Shown in pieces: positions 10,501-22,633 of a stretch of DNA of 64,000 nucleotides. How positions within the stretch are numbered: position 1 is the stretch's first letter; the number at the start of each line of letters is the position of its first letter. The DNA is from Narthecium ossifragum (taxonomy: Eukaryota; Streptophyta; Magnoliopsida; Dioscoreales; Nartheciaceae): NCBI GenBank assembly GCA_963920575.1, contig OY986973.1:24267760-24331759 (forward strand), in the 5' to 3' direction. Made by a program: the position numbers and the translations under genes. The notes beneath the pieces were generated by a model, which made no database searches, was not told the origin of the DNA, and saw only the letters and a program-made list of their open reading frames with translations.

Positions 10501-13500
10501 TAATTGAGTGATCTTTCCTGTAGAATTTGAGAAATATGTTTTCAATCTTTGACTACTCGTGTGTTATTTATTTTTGCGACCTTTTTTTGAGAGGCATGTC
10601 GTGGGGGAAAAAATATTGATACTTCCTCTTCAAGGTTTGTTTCTATTGTTGCATAATATTTTTTACATCCTTTCTGTTCGCAGGTTTCTTGGAGCCATCA
10701 AGCAGTACCTCTGCTTATCACTGTTGAAAAATAGTGCATTGTCGGCGATGAATATTTTTCAACTTCTATGCTCCATTTTCACCGGATTATTGTCAAGATT
10801 TAGATCTGGATTGAAAGGAGAAATTGGGATTTTCTTTCCGATGCTTATCCTACGTGTTATTGAAAATGTGGCTCAGCCTAGCTTCTTGCAGAAGATGACA
10901 GTTCTCAATTTGCTGGAAAGAATCTGTCAGGACTCACAGATTATGATTGATGTCTTTGTTAATTATGATTGCGATGTGGATTCACCAAATATTTTTGAGA
11001 GGTACTATTAGCACCTTAACATGATTAGCTCTTTTCTTGTCCAAAACTCTGAGGTATAATGCTAACTTTTTTGATCTATTGGCTGGAATATTTGGCAGTA
11101 ATTATGATTGTCTTATTTTTCTTCTCATCAAGGAATCATTACTTTTGAATATTGGTTTATAAAACGTATTAAAACAATTTTAATTCCATCAGATGATTGC
11201 AGGATTGTCAATGGCCTTGTAAAAACTGCTCTGGGCGTTCCTCCTGGGTCTACGACCACATTGTCTTCTGCCCAAGATACTACATTTCGAGTTGAGTCAG
11301 TTAAGTGCTTGGCTGTTATCCTCAAGTCAATGGGAGATTGGATGGATCAACAGTTGCGTATTGGAGACTTCTCTCCTAGAAACCTTGATGGTGATCATGC
11401 AGCAGAGAATCAAGTCATGCTTAATGGAGAAGAAACTGCTGGAATTGACTTTGAGGTTCCTCCGGAAGTAAGTTCTGAACCATCGAATGCTGCCTCACTT
11501 GAGCTACGCCGGGCTTACAAGTTAGAGTTTCAGGTATGATATCACCCATCTGTGTTTTCTGACATACTCGTGTCTTCATTTGAATCGTTTTGTCTGTATA
11601 TCTAATCCAAAGTTCCATTTTTTGCCTTTTGAATTGGGAGCTAATGCTGATTGTGTGAATTCACAAATGCAGAAGGGTATTTCGTTATTTAACAGGAAAC
11701 CTTCAAAGGGTATTGAATTTCTCATGAGTGCAAAAAAGATAGGTGGTTCTCCTGAAGAAGTAGCTGCATTCCTGAAAAGCACCACCGGGTTAAATGAGGC
11801 AATGATTGGAGACTATTTGGGGGATAGGGAGGAATTTCCTTTGAAAGTCATGCATGCATACGTGGATTCATTCAATTTTGAGGGAATGGATTTTGGTGAA
11901 TCAATTAGGTTTTTCTTAAGAGGTTTCAGACTGCCTGGTGAAGCACAGAAAATAGATCGCATAATGGAAAAGTTTGCAGAACGCTACTGCAAATGCAATC
12001 CTAGTGCTTTTAAGAGTGCAGATACGGCATATGTCCTAGCATATTCAGTGATAATGCTTAATACAGATGCACACAATAACATGGTCAAAGACAAGGTGGG
12101 CTTATTGGTGGTATTTCCTTTCCATGTTATATTTTCTGTTCAGTTAAAGATTGAATCTGAGTACTGATCACCATTTCTATAGATGTCCAAGGCTGACTTC
12201 ATCCGCAACAACCGAGGGATAGATGATGGAAAGGATTTACCAGAGGATTATTTGGGTTCTTTGTATGAAAATATCGTGAAAAACGAAATAAAAATGAATG
12301 CTGATTCTTCAGCGCAACAGCAAAAGCAAGCTAATAGCATCAATAGGCGTTTGGGCCTTGACAACATTTTGAACTTAGTCAACTGGAAACAGGCAGAGGA
12401 GAAGGCACTCGGCACAAGTGACTCGCTCATCAGACGTATTCAAGAACAGTTTAAAGCAAAAACTGGGAAATCGGAGTAAGTTCTTATCCTTTCCCACTAA
12501 TTACAGTGAATCCTGAAATTTCACGTTTTTAAGCTAACATATCTAATTTAAGCTCTGTTTTTCTTGTTCAGGTCTGTGTTCTATTCTGTCACAGACACAG
12601 CAATTCTGAGATTTATGGTGGAGTTTTGCTGGGCTCCCATGATGGCTGCATTTAGTGTGACACTTGACCAAAGTGATTTCAAGGCTGCTACATTCCAATG
12701 TTTGCAAGGCTTCCGATATGCTATCCATGTTACCTCAGTAATGGGTATGCAGACACAAAGAGATGCCTTTGTTACATCTATTGCCAAGTTTACTTACCTT
12801 CACTGCGCTGCTGACATGAAGCAAAAGAATGTTGATGCTGTCAAGGTATGAATGGATACAATGTAAGGCTTGCTTTTAAATGTTCATTTGCAAGCAAGGC
12901 TAGACCATTTTGTTGAATCAATTTTGGTTGTGCATTTGCATGCTTGAGAGAGGCTGATTTTTTATTTTGATTTATAAATTAGGTTGTATGCTTGAAAATT
13001 CATGCTTTTGTAACAGTAAAATGCTTCTCAGTTTATTTACCTTATTTGAGTGTTTACTGTCTGATGCCCTTAACTTGTTATGTCACTAATTAAACACATA
13101 TGTGAATTGTATGCTTTTTTAACTGGTATATAGTGATAAATAGCCTCTTGAACCTCTTTCTGTGCTATTTACATTGAATTTCTTTTTGCACTTTTCTGTA
13201 TGAGCGAGAGTGAACACATCTCTATTGGTTCTTGGACCTAATTCTTTTTAAGTCTGTAACTTCTGCTGGAATTGTTGATGTTATTGTACTTGATTGATGA
13301 TTTATTCCAACTACAAAGCCTATTGTGGTGAATTAGTTTGAGACTGAGTTATATGCTTTAATCATGCTTATGGTCACTTGGTTTTTTTTTTTTTTGGTCT
13401 GCACGACTTTGTAAGCTCTATAATTGTCAGTTTATATGTGATTGTGCCTCTAACTATTTTAATTTCGCCGTAGGCTATTATATCTGTTGCCATCGAAGAT

Positions 13501-16500
13501 GGTAATTATCTACAGGAGTCATGGGAGCATATATTGACATGTCTTTCACGGTTTGAGCATTTACATCTTCTGGGAGAGGGTGCTCCTCCTGACGCTTCCT
13601 TTTTTAGTGTTCCTCTTGCTGAAGCAGAAGACAAATCACAGAAGTCACCTGTCATTCCATCCTTGAAGAAGAAGGGAAATGCTCTTCAAAATCCAGCAAT
13701 GATGGCTGTTGTTCGTGGGGGTTCTTATGATAGTACATCAGTTGGAGTTAATGCTTCAGCTCTTGTTACTCCTGAACAAATAAATAATTTCATCTCAAAT
13801 TTGAATTTATTAGACCAGATTGGAAGTTTTGAGCTGAACCACATATTTGCTCACAGCCAAAGATTGAATAGTGATGCAATTGTGGCTTTTGTTAAAGCTC
13901 TTTGCAAAGTTTCCATGACAGAGCTGCAGTCGCCCACAGATCCACGTGTTTTCAGCCTTACAAAGATAGTTGAAATCGCGTAAGAATACTTTTTACTAAT
14001 GAAACCATGTAGTGTTGACTATTTATGCTTGCTAGGGCGATGAGAATAGGGAACTGTATATTCAGTCTGGTTGCTAAATGTGCAGGCATTACAATATGAA
14101 CCGCATTAGATTGGTTTGGTCTCGGATATGGAGTGTTCTTTCTGATTTCTTCGTTGCAGTTGGATTATCTGAAAATCTTTCATTAGCCATATTCGTGATG
14201 GATTCCCTAAGGCAGCTGGCTATGAAGTTTTTGGAACGAGAGGAGCTCGCAAATTATAATTTTCAGAATGAATTTTTACGACCCTTTGTGATTGTTATGC
14301 AGAAAAGCAATTCTGCTGAAATTAGGGAACTGATTGTCCGATGTGTTTCTCAGATGGTTTTAAGTCGCGTTAACAATGTCAAATCCGGTTGGAAAAGTGT
14401 TTTCACGGTATGACAGACCTCTTACACCTTAATGGCTTTTGTTCTCTTAGTTGTTTTCGTACAATGGAATCCATCAGAAACCTGCAAATTTGAAACTTTT
14501 CCTATATTCAAATCTTCAGTAGTCAATTTCCATTGTCTTAATAAGTTCCTCTGAATCCGTTTTGCACTTCTAATTCTAGGTTTTCACGACTGCTGCTGCT
14601 GATGAACGGAAAAACATCGTTTTGTTGGCTTTTGAAACCATGGAGAAGATAGTCCGAGATTATTTTCCTTATATAACTGAGACCGAGAGCACAACCTTCA
14701 CCGACTGTGTAAAATGCCTTATCACATTTACACACAGTAGATTCAACAGTGATGCCAGCCTCAATGCTATTGCATTCCTTCGATTTTGTGCTGTTAAGCT
14801 TGCGGAAGGACTTGTGTGCAATGATGATCTTCATTCACTAGATGGAGATGCTTCAGCTAAGACTACCACAGTTGACAATGATGATCATGTTCACTTTTGG
14901 GTTCCCTTACTCGCTGGTATTTTTCATTTTATTGTTTCCTTTACATGTTTGCAGATATTGCTATGATTATATTCAGTAGCTTGGTACAACCTACATTTTA
15001 CAGGTTTATCAAAATTAACATCTGATCCGAGGCCAACTATCAGAAAAGGTGCTTTAGAAGTACTCTTTGACATTTTAAAGGATCATGGACACCTCTTCTC
15101 ACGAACCTTCTGGATGAATATTTTTAAGTCTGTCATTTATCCTATATTTGGCAATGAACAACGTGGAGAAGATGGTCAGGTAAAATCAGGCCATGAGTCC
15201 GCGGAACTGGAGGAAGATTCTTGGAGTTCTGAAACTGATGCAGTTGCGGCCCATTGCTTAGTAGACTTGTTTGTCAAATTTTTCGATATAGTGCGCTCAC
15301 AACTAAAGGATGTTGTTGTTGTTCTCACAAGTTTCTTAAGAAGCCCATACCATAAATCGGCCAGCACCAGCATTGCCTCTTTGCTTCGTTTGATGGATAA
15401 CATTGGAAACAAATTGTCGGAATCGGAGTGGAAAGAAATTCTCTTGCTTCTAAAAAAAGCTGCTTTCTCTATGCTGCCAGAATTTTCAAGAGTTGCCATG
15501 ATTATGCGTCGAATTGAGATTCCAGATACTTCTCTGGTTTATTCTGATACTGAGTATTCAGATCAGGGCTTCGGAAACTCTGAAGAAGAGGATGCTATTA
15601 TGGAAAGAGCATCTTATGCTGTTGTCAGAATGAAAGGTCATATTGCAGTGCAGCTCCTTACGATGCAGGTGCCACTGCTTTCATCTGCTTCCTTCAGTGC
15701 TTATAACTATTCTAATAAGTCTGTCTTTTTATCAGGAAGTTTTTCTGGTTCTATATACCCGGACATTGCTCTCTGTTACTTGCTTTAAACCGTGTCATAT
15801 ATGATCCATGAATGATTTATATTGTCAAGGGATCTATCTGGCCTCGGAAGTACTAGGGTTTTTTTTTTTTTGCTTAGTTAAGCCGAAAGGCTGGTACAAC
15901 TCCTCAAGGGACTAACACCGTTAAATCAGCCCACGCAGAGGAAGCAAGACCATCTGCCACTGAGTTTAACTCCCGGGGAATATGAACAAAATTAATCGAG
16001 GAGAAAGAGGCTGTGAGTCTCCAAATCGAGAGAAGAGGAGCCTTGTGAAACTATTTAGTATTTTGGTCTAGACTGGAATACTTTGAAGGAGTTAACCACG
16101 TGGTAGAATTGTTTAGAAGAAAATATTCTTACTTGTGAACTACTTAGATATTCAGCTTTGTGATATGAATTTTCAGCTTTATCAGACTCATCAAGTTAGA
16201 GGGTTGGGTTTCCCATCAAGTAGTTGCACCGGCATTGCAGTCTTCTCATTTTGTGGTTTATCTAAAGTCTTCCTGAGCAATGAAAGAACAAACTATTTAT
16301 GCCACTTCTTGGCCATGCTAAAAGGAGATGAGTTTTGGCATTCTTTTGAAAAGTCTAGCATGAGCTCCCAATGACCTGTAACTTGAAATACAATGTTTAT
16401 TTTTGCATAATAAATACCCGCATACCCATCTGCACCCACAATTGAAGATGTAAAATTATTACATTGCTCTATGTTATTTAGCTAGAGACAAATGCTTTTA

Positions 16501-17534
16501 CATCCAAATAGCACTATCATGTAACACTGACATAACTTGGTTGCTTCTTTCGGTTTCAGTTACTTAGGTGCCATGTGAACTGAATGCATGAATAATGCCA
16601 GGAAAGTGTACATCAATAAATTGGCAAGAAGAAATCATGATTTAGCAACTTCTTGAAAGTTTGAGGAGTCCTTGGGGTATTTGGAATAAGCAGGTTAACT
16701 GTTTTTTGGTGTGAAATGTACCGAACTAGTTGCTGATAGCTACAACTCTGTGCAACACTCAGCGGTTGGGGGATTCTTGTCTGGAATTCATTCTTGGAAC
16801 CATATATTTGTTTGTACCCTGTAGTGAAGCTTGCAAATTTTGTCTTTTCATATGAAACTTGTGCATAACCTATTTAAAGGCTGCTCAACAACTAAGTCAT
16901 GCTTTACTTTCTCTTTTCACAGGCTGTCATGAAGCTTTATGATGTCCATGAGAAATCATTTTCAGCATCGCATGTCAATATTCTTATGGGAATACTTTCA
17001 TCCATTGCAGCACACGCTAGTGAAGTAAGTGCTCAAACTGCTTTACAACTGCAGCTGCAGAAGGCATGTGCACTCTTGGAGATCTCTGACCCTCCAGTGG
17101 TTCACTTTGAAAATGAAGCTTACCAAAACTATGTCAAATTCCTGCAAGCTCTGCTCAATGATAGCCCTTCTCTCTCCGAAGAGTTAAACATAGAATCCCA
17201 ACTAGTGGTAGTTTGTGAGAAAATATTGCAGATGTACTTAAACTGTGCAGGATTTCAATCATCCCTGCAGCCTCCAAGCAAGAGTCAGACCTTACATTGG
17301 ATACTTCCTCTGGGCTCAGCAAAGAAAGAGGAATTGGCTGCTCGAACTCCATTGATTGTTTTAGCTATGCGGGCATTGTCCGGCTTGGAGGCTGATTCTT
17401 TTAAGAGGAACTTGTCACACCTTTTCCCTTTGCTAGTTAATCTTATACGATGTGAACATAGCTCTGGAGAAGTGCAGCGTGTTCTATGCGACATTTTTCA
17501 GTCCTCTGTAGGCCCAGTAATACTGAATTTATGA
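7534..17534 (+). CDS. BIG2-like: Brefeldin A-inhibited ARF guanine-nucleotide exchange factor, BIG1-4 type (11 exons, 1701 aa)
   Basis: Large Sec7 GEF that activates ARF GTPases on trans-Golgi/early endosomal membranes for vesicle formation. Exons: 7534-8558, 10684-11001, 11203-11533, 11673-12095, 12183-12475, 12572-12845, 13474-13979, 14086-14407, 14580-14916, 15004-15668, 16923-17534. All are GT-AG and in phase (5106 nt). Order: N-terminal DCB region ([16 protein letters not shown]), HUS region ([13 protein letters not shown]), then Sec7 at about residues 559-755 with the glutamic-finger segment [20 protein letters not shown] and NTDAHN, then HDS repeats ([37 protein letters not shown]). 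It ends [10 protein letters not shown]. The N-terminus and gene structure fit BIG1-BIG4 rather than BIG5. Length is near the family's usual 1700-1800. Which BIG paralogue it is needs a tree. Confidence 0.94.
9360..10270. repeat. Degenerate minisatellite in BIG intron 1
   Basis: Intron 1 (8559-10683) holds several diverged tandem units of roughly 60-150 bp. Each has the order GTGAACATAGGAAAAA, then a block like CCAACTGTAACATCTTTGGATGACT, then a TG-rich tract (TGTGTGTG, GTGCGCGTGCGC). Units are recognisable near 9370, 9525, 9600, 9735, 9815, 9870 and 9945, and more weakly to about 10260. No coding content. Confidence 0.6.
15859..16045 (-). mobile_element. LINE 3' fragment in BIG intron 10 (antisense to BIG)
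   Basis: The minus strand reads [20 protein letters not shown], a LINE RNase H tail, followed by a different 3' tail (GGCTTAACTAAGC plus A-run, T-run at 15859-15871). It therefore belongs to another LINE family than the copies at 272-5491. I could not find a matching target-site duplication, which suggests it is older. It lies wholly inside intron 10 (15669-16922). Confidence 0.7.
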
Positions 17535-19000
17535 TACTTGTATCTTCAATCCATTCATTGTGGTAGAATAATCTATCATCCTTCCATGATTTCATGGTGT
17601 AGAGTACCATCAGGTGCTCATGTTTTTTTTAGCTCAGGCTTTGCAGAGGACCGGTGTGGCAGTTCTGAAGCTACAGGTACACTCATAGTTTGGTTTTGAA
17701 CTGTTATTCTGCTATGCAAGGGATTTGATCTGATAGTGATTGCTTTGCTTGCAGATTATTTTGATGCAATCATGGCCCTTCGACAATTTGAATTGACTTG
17801 AGTTTATTCTGTCATGACATTTTGGAAAAGCAACATCGCGCAGAAAGAATTCATTGTTGTGTGGACCTTCCTGAATGAAGGTCATGTTGCAGAATTACCT
17901 TGCATCGGAAGTAGAACATCAAATGGGGAGCATGCACCCTGTACACCTCCTTTCTTGCTCATCCAACTTCTATGCCCCTGACCTTGATCCTTGTACTTTT
18001 GAGCTTCAACCATCATAGCCACTGAAGAAACCTGATTCCTGCTCCTCTCTTCTCAAAATGGGATTGAGCTCCCATCAAAGAATCTGAAGAGAGGGCATTG
18101 CAATCAGCCACATTTTGTATGTGCTAGTACATGATCAAACGTGTATTGTGTAGCAGGTCGTTTCTTACATCTGTGTTGCAAAATAAATTTTCATATTTAC
18201 ATATCAGTGTTTTTTTTGTAAAAATAGGAGGTTGCCTCGCATTGCACGCAAACATTACGTCTAACCCTGTGCTGTGGTAACATGGGTGGCCCTTTCTAAC
18301 GTGACAGTGACAATAAAGCATTTGAAAGAGTAGTATGGATTCTCACGCGTGTTGTTAGTTTTTGACAGAGGGAGGCTTAATAAGGGCCTCCTGAGTGACC
18401 TTGAATGAGCTCGACGGATGGGTATTTCTCATGTTCGGGAGTCTCGGGACTCAAAAGGACAATCACTAGATTGTACCAACGGAAGTCTGAAAATGGCAGG
18501 TGCATGATGATTCAATCTCACACATTTTCTGAATACCCATGTAGATACGTAAAATGTTGGCTTACCTCGCAGGAAGGTGGGAGAAAAGAAAACATTCAAT
18601 TTGTCTAGATCATCTGTATGTAGTTTGGTTCCCCCTAATCAAGGTAATATACTCAACTAATTAAAAAAAAACAAAAATATCTGTTGTAGTTTAGGGATAA
18701 TATTTCAGCGTACAACTTACATCTCAAAACAAAAAAAATTCTAAGTCCATATAATAGCTCATGAAACTAGACAGAATCCAGCCTTTGGGCTCAACAACTA
18801 CTATTACTACCACTAATAATAATGATGACGATAATAATAAAACCTACACAGAATCCAACCTTGATTCCACAACTATATTAACTGGAAGCACAACCTGTGT
18901 CTGAGTGTCTCAAGGTCAAGCTATGGTCATCATTGTATCTCAAAGGCATTCAAGAATGATTTCTTCTTAGCAGCCAACTCAATTCATACGATAATGCTGG
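17535..19000. other. BIG 3' UTR and intergenic spacer
   Basis: No second gene is seen. A possible BIG poly(A) signal AATAAA lies at 18312-18317. The remainder is AT-rich unique DNA with a short (AAT/GAT)n stretch near 18805-18840. Confidence 0.4.
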
Positions 19001-19307
19001 TGATGCAGGCTGTCAGCTAGAACTGAGCTAGGAAGATGGGAGGAAAGGGAAGAGGGAAGAGGAAAGAGGGGGAAGGGAGGAGAAGGCCGGAAAAGCCGAA
19101 GAGAGAGATTTAGAGGGAAGCAAATGTTTTTTTCAGCATTAATAATACCTCAGGACATAACTAGGTCCCCTTTTATAGGATAAGGAAACCGACTCAACTA
19201 ATACAAACTCAAATGGACTCAACCCCAATAACAACAAAACTCAAACTCAAATACAAAGACTCTAATAAAAAGGGACTAGGACTCAAAAATAGATGGTGTC
19301 CACATCA
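19001..19307 (-). repeat. 3' LTR of the gypsy element
   Basis: Starts TGATGCAGG and ends CACATCA (TG...CA termini). It shares an ordered set of blocks with 21098-21394, including GATTTAGAGGGA, ACAAACTCAAATGGACTCAA and CTCTAATAAAA. Confidence 0.8.
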
Positions 19308-19339
19308 ACTCTCCTGGGGTGAAAGGAATCGACCCTGTC

Positions 19340-20920
19340 AAGCATAGGGAGTACGAACCTGATAATGCGTCAAAAGGTCCAAGTCAACATGTGGAAGCCG
19401 AATACTCGTATCAAAGATAATCATCCAACCATAGTAAGGGTGGTTGGATGAATCCATGGCACCGCCTATAGACATGGGTAATGGGCGGCGCACATCTGGT
19501 GTCCCCACCAACTCTCCCAGGGGAAAAGAACTTGATGTGGTCGCTGGGGAAAATGTGTGACTCTGGTGGTACTCCAAGAGATCTCGGTCAAGCTGCTGCA
19601 GCTCCTCTCAGGTGATTCGGGTGGCATCATTGTCTGGACACCCTCACCAACGAACCAGGAAACGCTGAGTACCGCCATTGCTGGCAGAAATTAGCTGCTC
19701 ATATAAAATAGCATCAATAAACTCTGGTTGTGCGGGCGACAGGGGTAAAGGAGTAGGGTCTGGGACAATGGGGTCATCTGGGGGAGGGAGGGGTGTAGTG
19801 AAAGGGTCATCATGAATAATGGATGGGCTATGGTAGGCAGTTGGATTTTCAATATTAGATGTAGAGCTAATACCATAATCAAGGGGAATGTCGATAACAT
19901 AAGTATTTGATCCGACTCTATGCAACACTTTGAAAGGTCCAGCGCTACGAGCCTGCAATTTATGAGAGGATCATGAAGGAAAACGCTCGTGTCGAATACA
20001 AATCATCACATAGCCCCAACTTGAAATTCTTTAAAACGCCTACGGGAATCAGCATGTAATTTATATTGAATGTTACTCGTGTGAATTCGTTTGTTGATCT
20101 CTTGATGCAAATCATGAATATGACGTGCAAATGCATGTGCGGAGTCTGAAACTTTCACATGAGGAGCCATAGGCAGAAGAACAAAAGGCTTTCTGGGTTG
20201 GCAACCATGCACAACCTCAAAAGGGCTCATGCCAATGGACATGTTAATGAAGCTGTTATAGGAAAATTGGGCACAGGAAACATCACATCCCAGTTCCAAG
20301 CACAGTCACACACAAGGCATCGTAGGAGATTACCAAAGTTACTATTAGTGACTTCAGTTTGGCCATCCGTTTGAGGATAATAGGCAGTCGAAAATTTGAG
20401 TTTGATGCCAACTAGATGCCACAGGGTTTTCCAAAAGTAGCTTGTGAAATGGACATCCCGATCCGACATGATTGTTTTAGGAAGACATCAAAAGTTTTCA
20501 TGATTTGCATCAAGAGATCAACAAACGAATTCACAAAATGCAAATCATGAAAACTTTTGATCTCTCATCAAAGTATATGTGTTCGATTTTGAAGGCATCA
20601 AAAGTTTTTGTGCACGAGATGAAGTGGGCCATTTCGAAAAAAACGATTGACAATGACAAAAATGAAGTTGTGTTTTTTGAAAGTGCGCGGGAGACCAAAC
20701 ACAAAATCCATACTAACATCTTGCCAGGGGCGATCGGGGACGGGTAGTGGAGTGTAGAGTCCCGTATTTTGTCGACGGTGTTTGACTAATTGACAAGCAC
20801 GATATTGGTCGGTGATTTTTGAGATATCGCGTTTTAGTCCTGGCCAATAGAACTGACCCTCAACTTCTGCAAAAGTCTTATCTTGACTAAAATGGCTAGA
20901 AAGACCGTCTGCATGCACTT
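19340..20920 (-). pseudogene. Broken integrase and chromodomain of the gypsy element
   Basis: Fragments in minus-strand order: the end of the zinc-binding H2C2 domain (FYWPGLKRDISK and YRACQLVKHRRQ, 20918-20700); the start of the catalytic core (LPVPDRPWQDVSMDFVFGLP); the motif around the second Asp and the Glu (MSDRDVHFTSYFWKTLWH, then YYPQTDGQTEV, 20469-20330); the C-terminal part (SPFEVVHGCQPRKPF); and a chromodomain-like end (FIDAILYEQLISAS, then RFLVRW). Several frameshifts and stops separate them, and a palindromic insertion at 20487-20561 interrupts the core. Not functional. Confidence 0.8.
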
Positions 20921-21097
20921 CCTAAATTAAGAAATCTCGCACCAAGTTAGTTAGCCTTGAATAGATGCCCATCCCGTAGAGAAAAATCATTAACCAAGAA
21001 TCCTTGTCCGTTCGTAAGGGCTTGAAAAGTTGCTTGAAAATCTGAACAAGAGTCATAATCTTCTGAGTCATCAAATCAAGTGATTTTAGTACTCATT

Positions 21098-21394
21098 TGA
21101 TGCCGGCGATCAACTAGAACTTGCTAAGAAGATAGGATGAAAGGGAAGAGAGAAGAGAAAAAAGGCAAAGGAGGAGAAGAATGCAGGGAAAAGCAGGGGA
21201 GAGTGAGATTTAGAGGGAGGCAAATGTTTTCTTCGTCATTAATAATACTAGGTTCCCTTTTATATGATAAGAGAACTGACTTGATCAATACAAACTCAAA
21301 TGGACTCAATCCAAATAACAACAAGACTCAAACTCAAATACAAAAACTCTAATAAAAGGAGAATAGGATTCAAAAATATATGATGTCAGCATCA
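21098..21394 (-). repeat. 5' LTR of the gypsy element
   Basis: Starts TGATGCCGG and ends GTCAGCATCA. It is colinear with 19001-19307 but with many substitutions and small indels, which indicates long independent decay. Confidence 0.8.
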
Positions 21395-21838
21395 CTGAGA
21401 GATTAATTGATTTCTGAGATAAATTACCAATCACGACACTTTCATACCATGCAATGCTTTGAGCTACTGTTCGAAGGGAAGTTGTTAATACATGAAGCAA
21501 AACACGATCATCACATGTAAATTACACAATATTTGCTGACTCAGCTCCACGGTAACGATACAACATTAACATGACCAATCAGAACACCAGTAACTCAGCA
21601 GATGAATTCTCCTTGGATTATCAAATCGGTGCTGTATCAGTTTGGAGGACCAATAAATGACGACCAGATATTTGTACCATCTCTTGAACACATTTATCTT
21701 GGAAAAGATCCAAGACTCGTGTAAAAAGATCACGGAAATTCAAGCTATGGACTTCAGTACTTGAAAATGTCAACGGACAAAAGCACTATAGACCCAATGC
21801 AGTAACTTACTGTTAACTTCCCTACAGGTTGTCGGACT

Positions 21839-22025
21839 CCAATTCCGGCAATCCATTGTCAGCCCACTGGACCATCACAAGCACAGGTAGGGCATGCAAG
21901 TTTAGAGACACTCGTTAGCGCCTGAACACAAACAAACTGACTTGTGTTCTCCAGCTCTATTGATAGGAGCAACCCTGTCGACTCTGTGGCATCTCCAGTG
22001 ACCACAATTACAGACGACCTGCAAA
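21839..22025 (-). other. Candidate extra 3' exon of the RNA-binding-protein gene (or unknown exon)
   Basis: On the minus strand an acceptor-like AAATTTGCAG precedes an open stretch of about 55 codons that reads SVIVVTGDATESTGLLLSIE and ends CPTCACDGPVG before a TGA. I do not recognise it. It lies downstream of the RRM gene stop on the same strand, so a spliced 3' UTR is the simplest reading; a short unrecognised coding exon cannot be excluded. Confidence 0.3.
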
Positions 22026-22633
22026 TTTAAGATGACTAACTCTTGTCAGTCTCACATTACTACTGGCCCACCACACAATTTTAAAGATAAAGTTCCCATG
22101 TCTAAAAAGCCTGAAGAGAGTGAAAAAAAATCAGCAAGTAGCACTAAAGCTTTCTCAAACTAAGAGAAGCCCCTGAAATCTTTACATTAAGGAGAGTTTT
22201 AAATCAATTTCTGGACTTAAGCAAGGTCAGCTACCAAAAACTACAACCATGCCGAAAGCAAATTGTTACATTAGCATGTACTTTACGGAGAGTGGGTTGG
22301 CAGAGAGATTCATCAATGAGTGACTTGCAGAGGAGAACAATGCCTAAACTGACTTTAATACATGACAAGCACACAAACCTCTAGAATGCAAGGCTGTTAG
22401 TTTGCAAGGCAAGGCAAGCGTGCTGCTCAAGTAGCAGTACTGCTGTTCTTAGTCCTGCTGCAATCTACAGAGACCTGCTACAAAGAGAAAAGCAATTAAA
22501 ACCAATTCAAATGAGGATCACAGAAATGTAATTGTAGGTATTCATAAAAGCAATAAAAACCAACTCAAATGAGGATGGCATATGCAAACAGTCATAAATC
22601 ATACCTCAAGATGTAGTCATGATGCAACCCTTT

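Larger units (their letters stand above)
19001..21394 (-). mobile_element. Degenerate Ty3/gypsy (chromovirus) LTR retrotransposon, internally deleted
   Basis: Two similar terminal repeats (19001-19307 and 21098-21394) flank about 1.8 kb of internal DNA. On the minus strand the internal part encodes only the integrase end of pol and a chromodomain-like tail; gag, protease, reverse transcriptase and RNase H are absent. Next to the 3' LTR is a purine-rich stretch, CCCCAGGAGAGT, fitting a polypurine tract. No primer-binding site is recognisable beside the 5' LTR. The LTRs differ at many positions and the flanks (GCTGG / CTGAG) no longer match, so the insertion is old. Confidence 0.82.
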
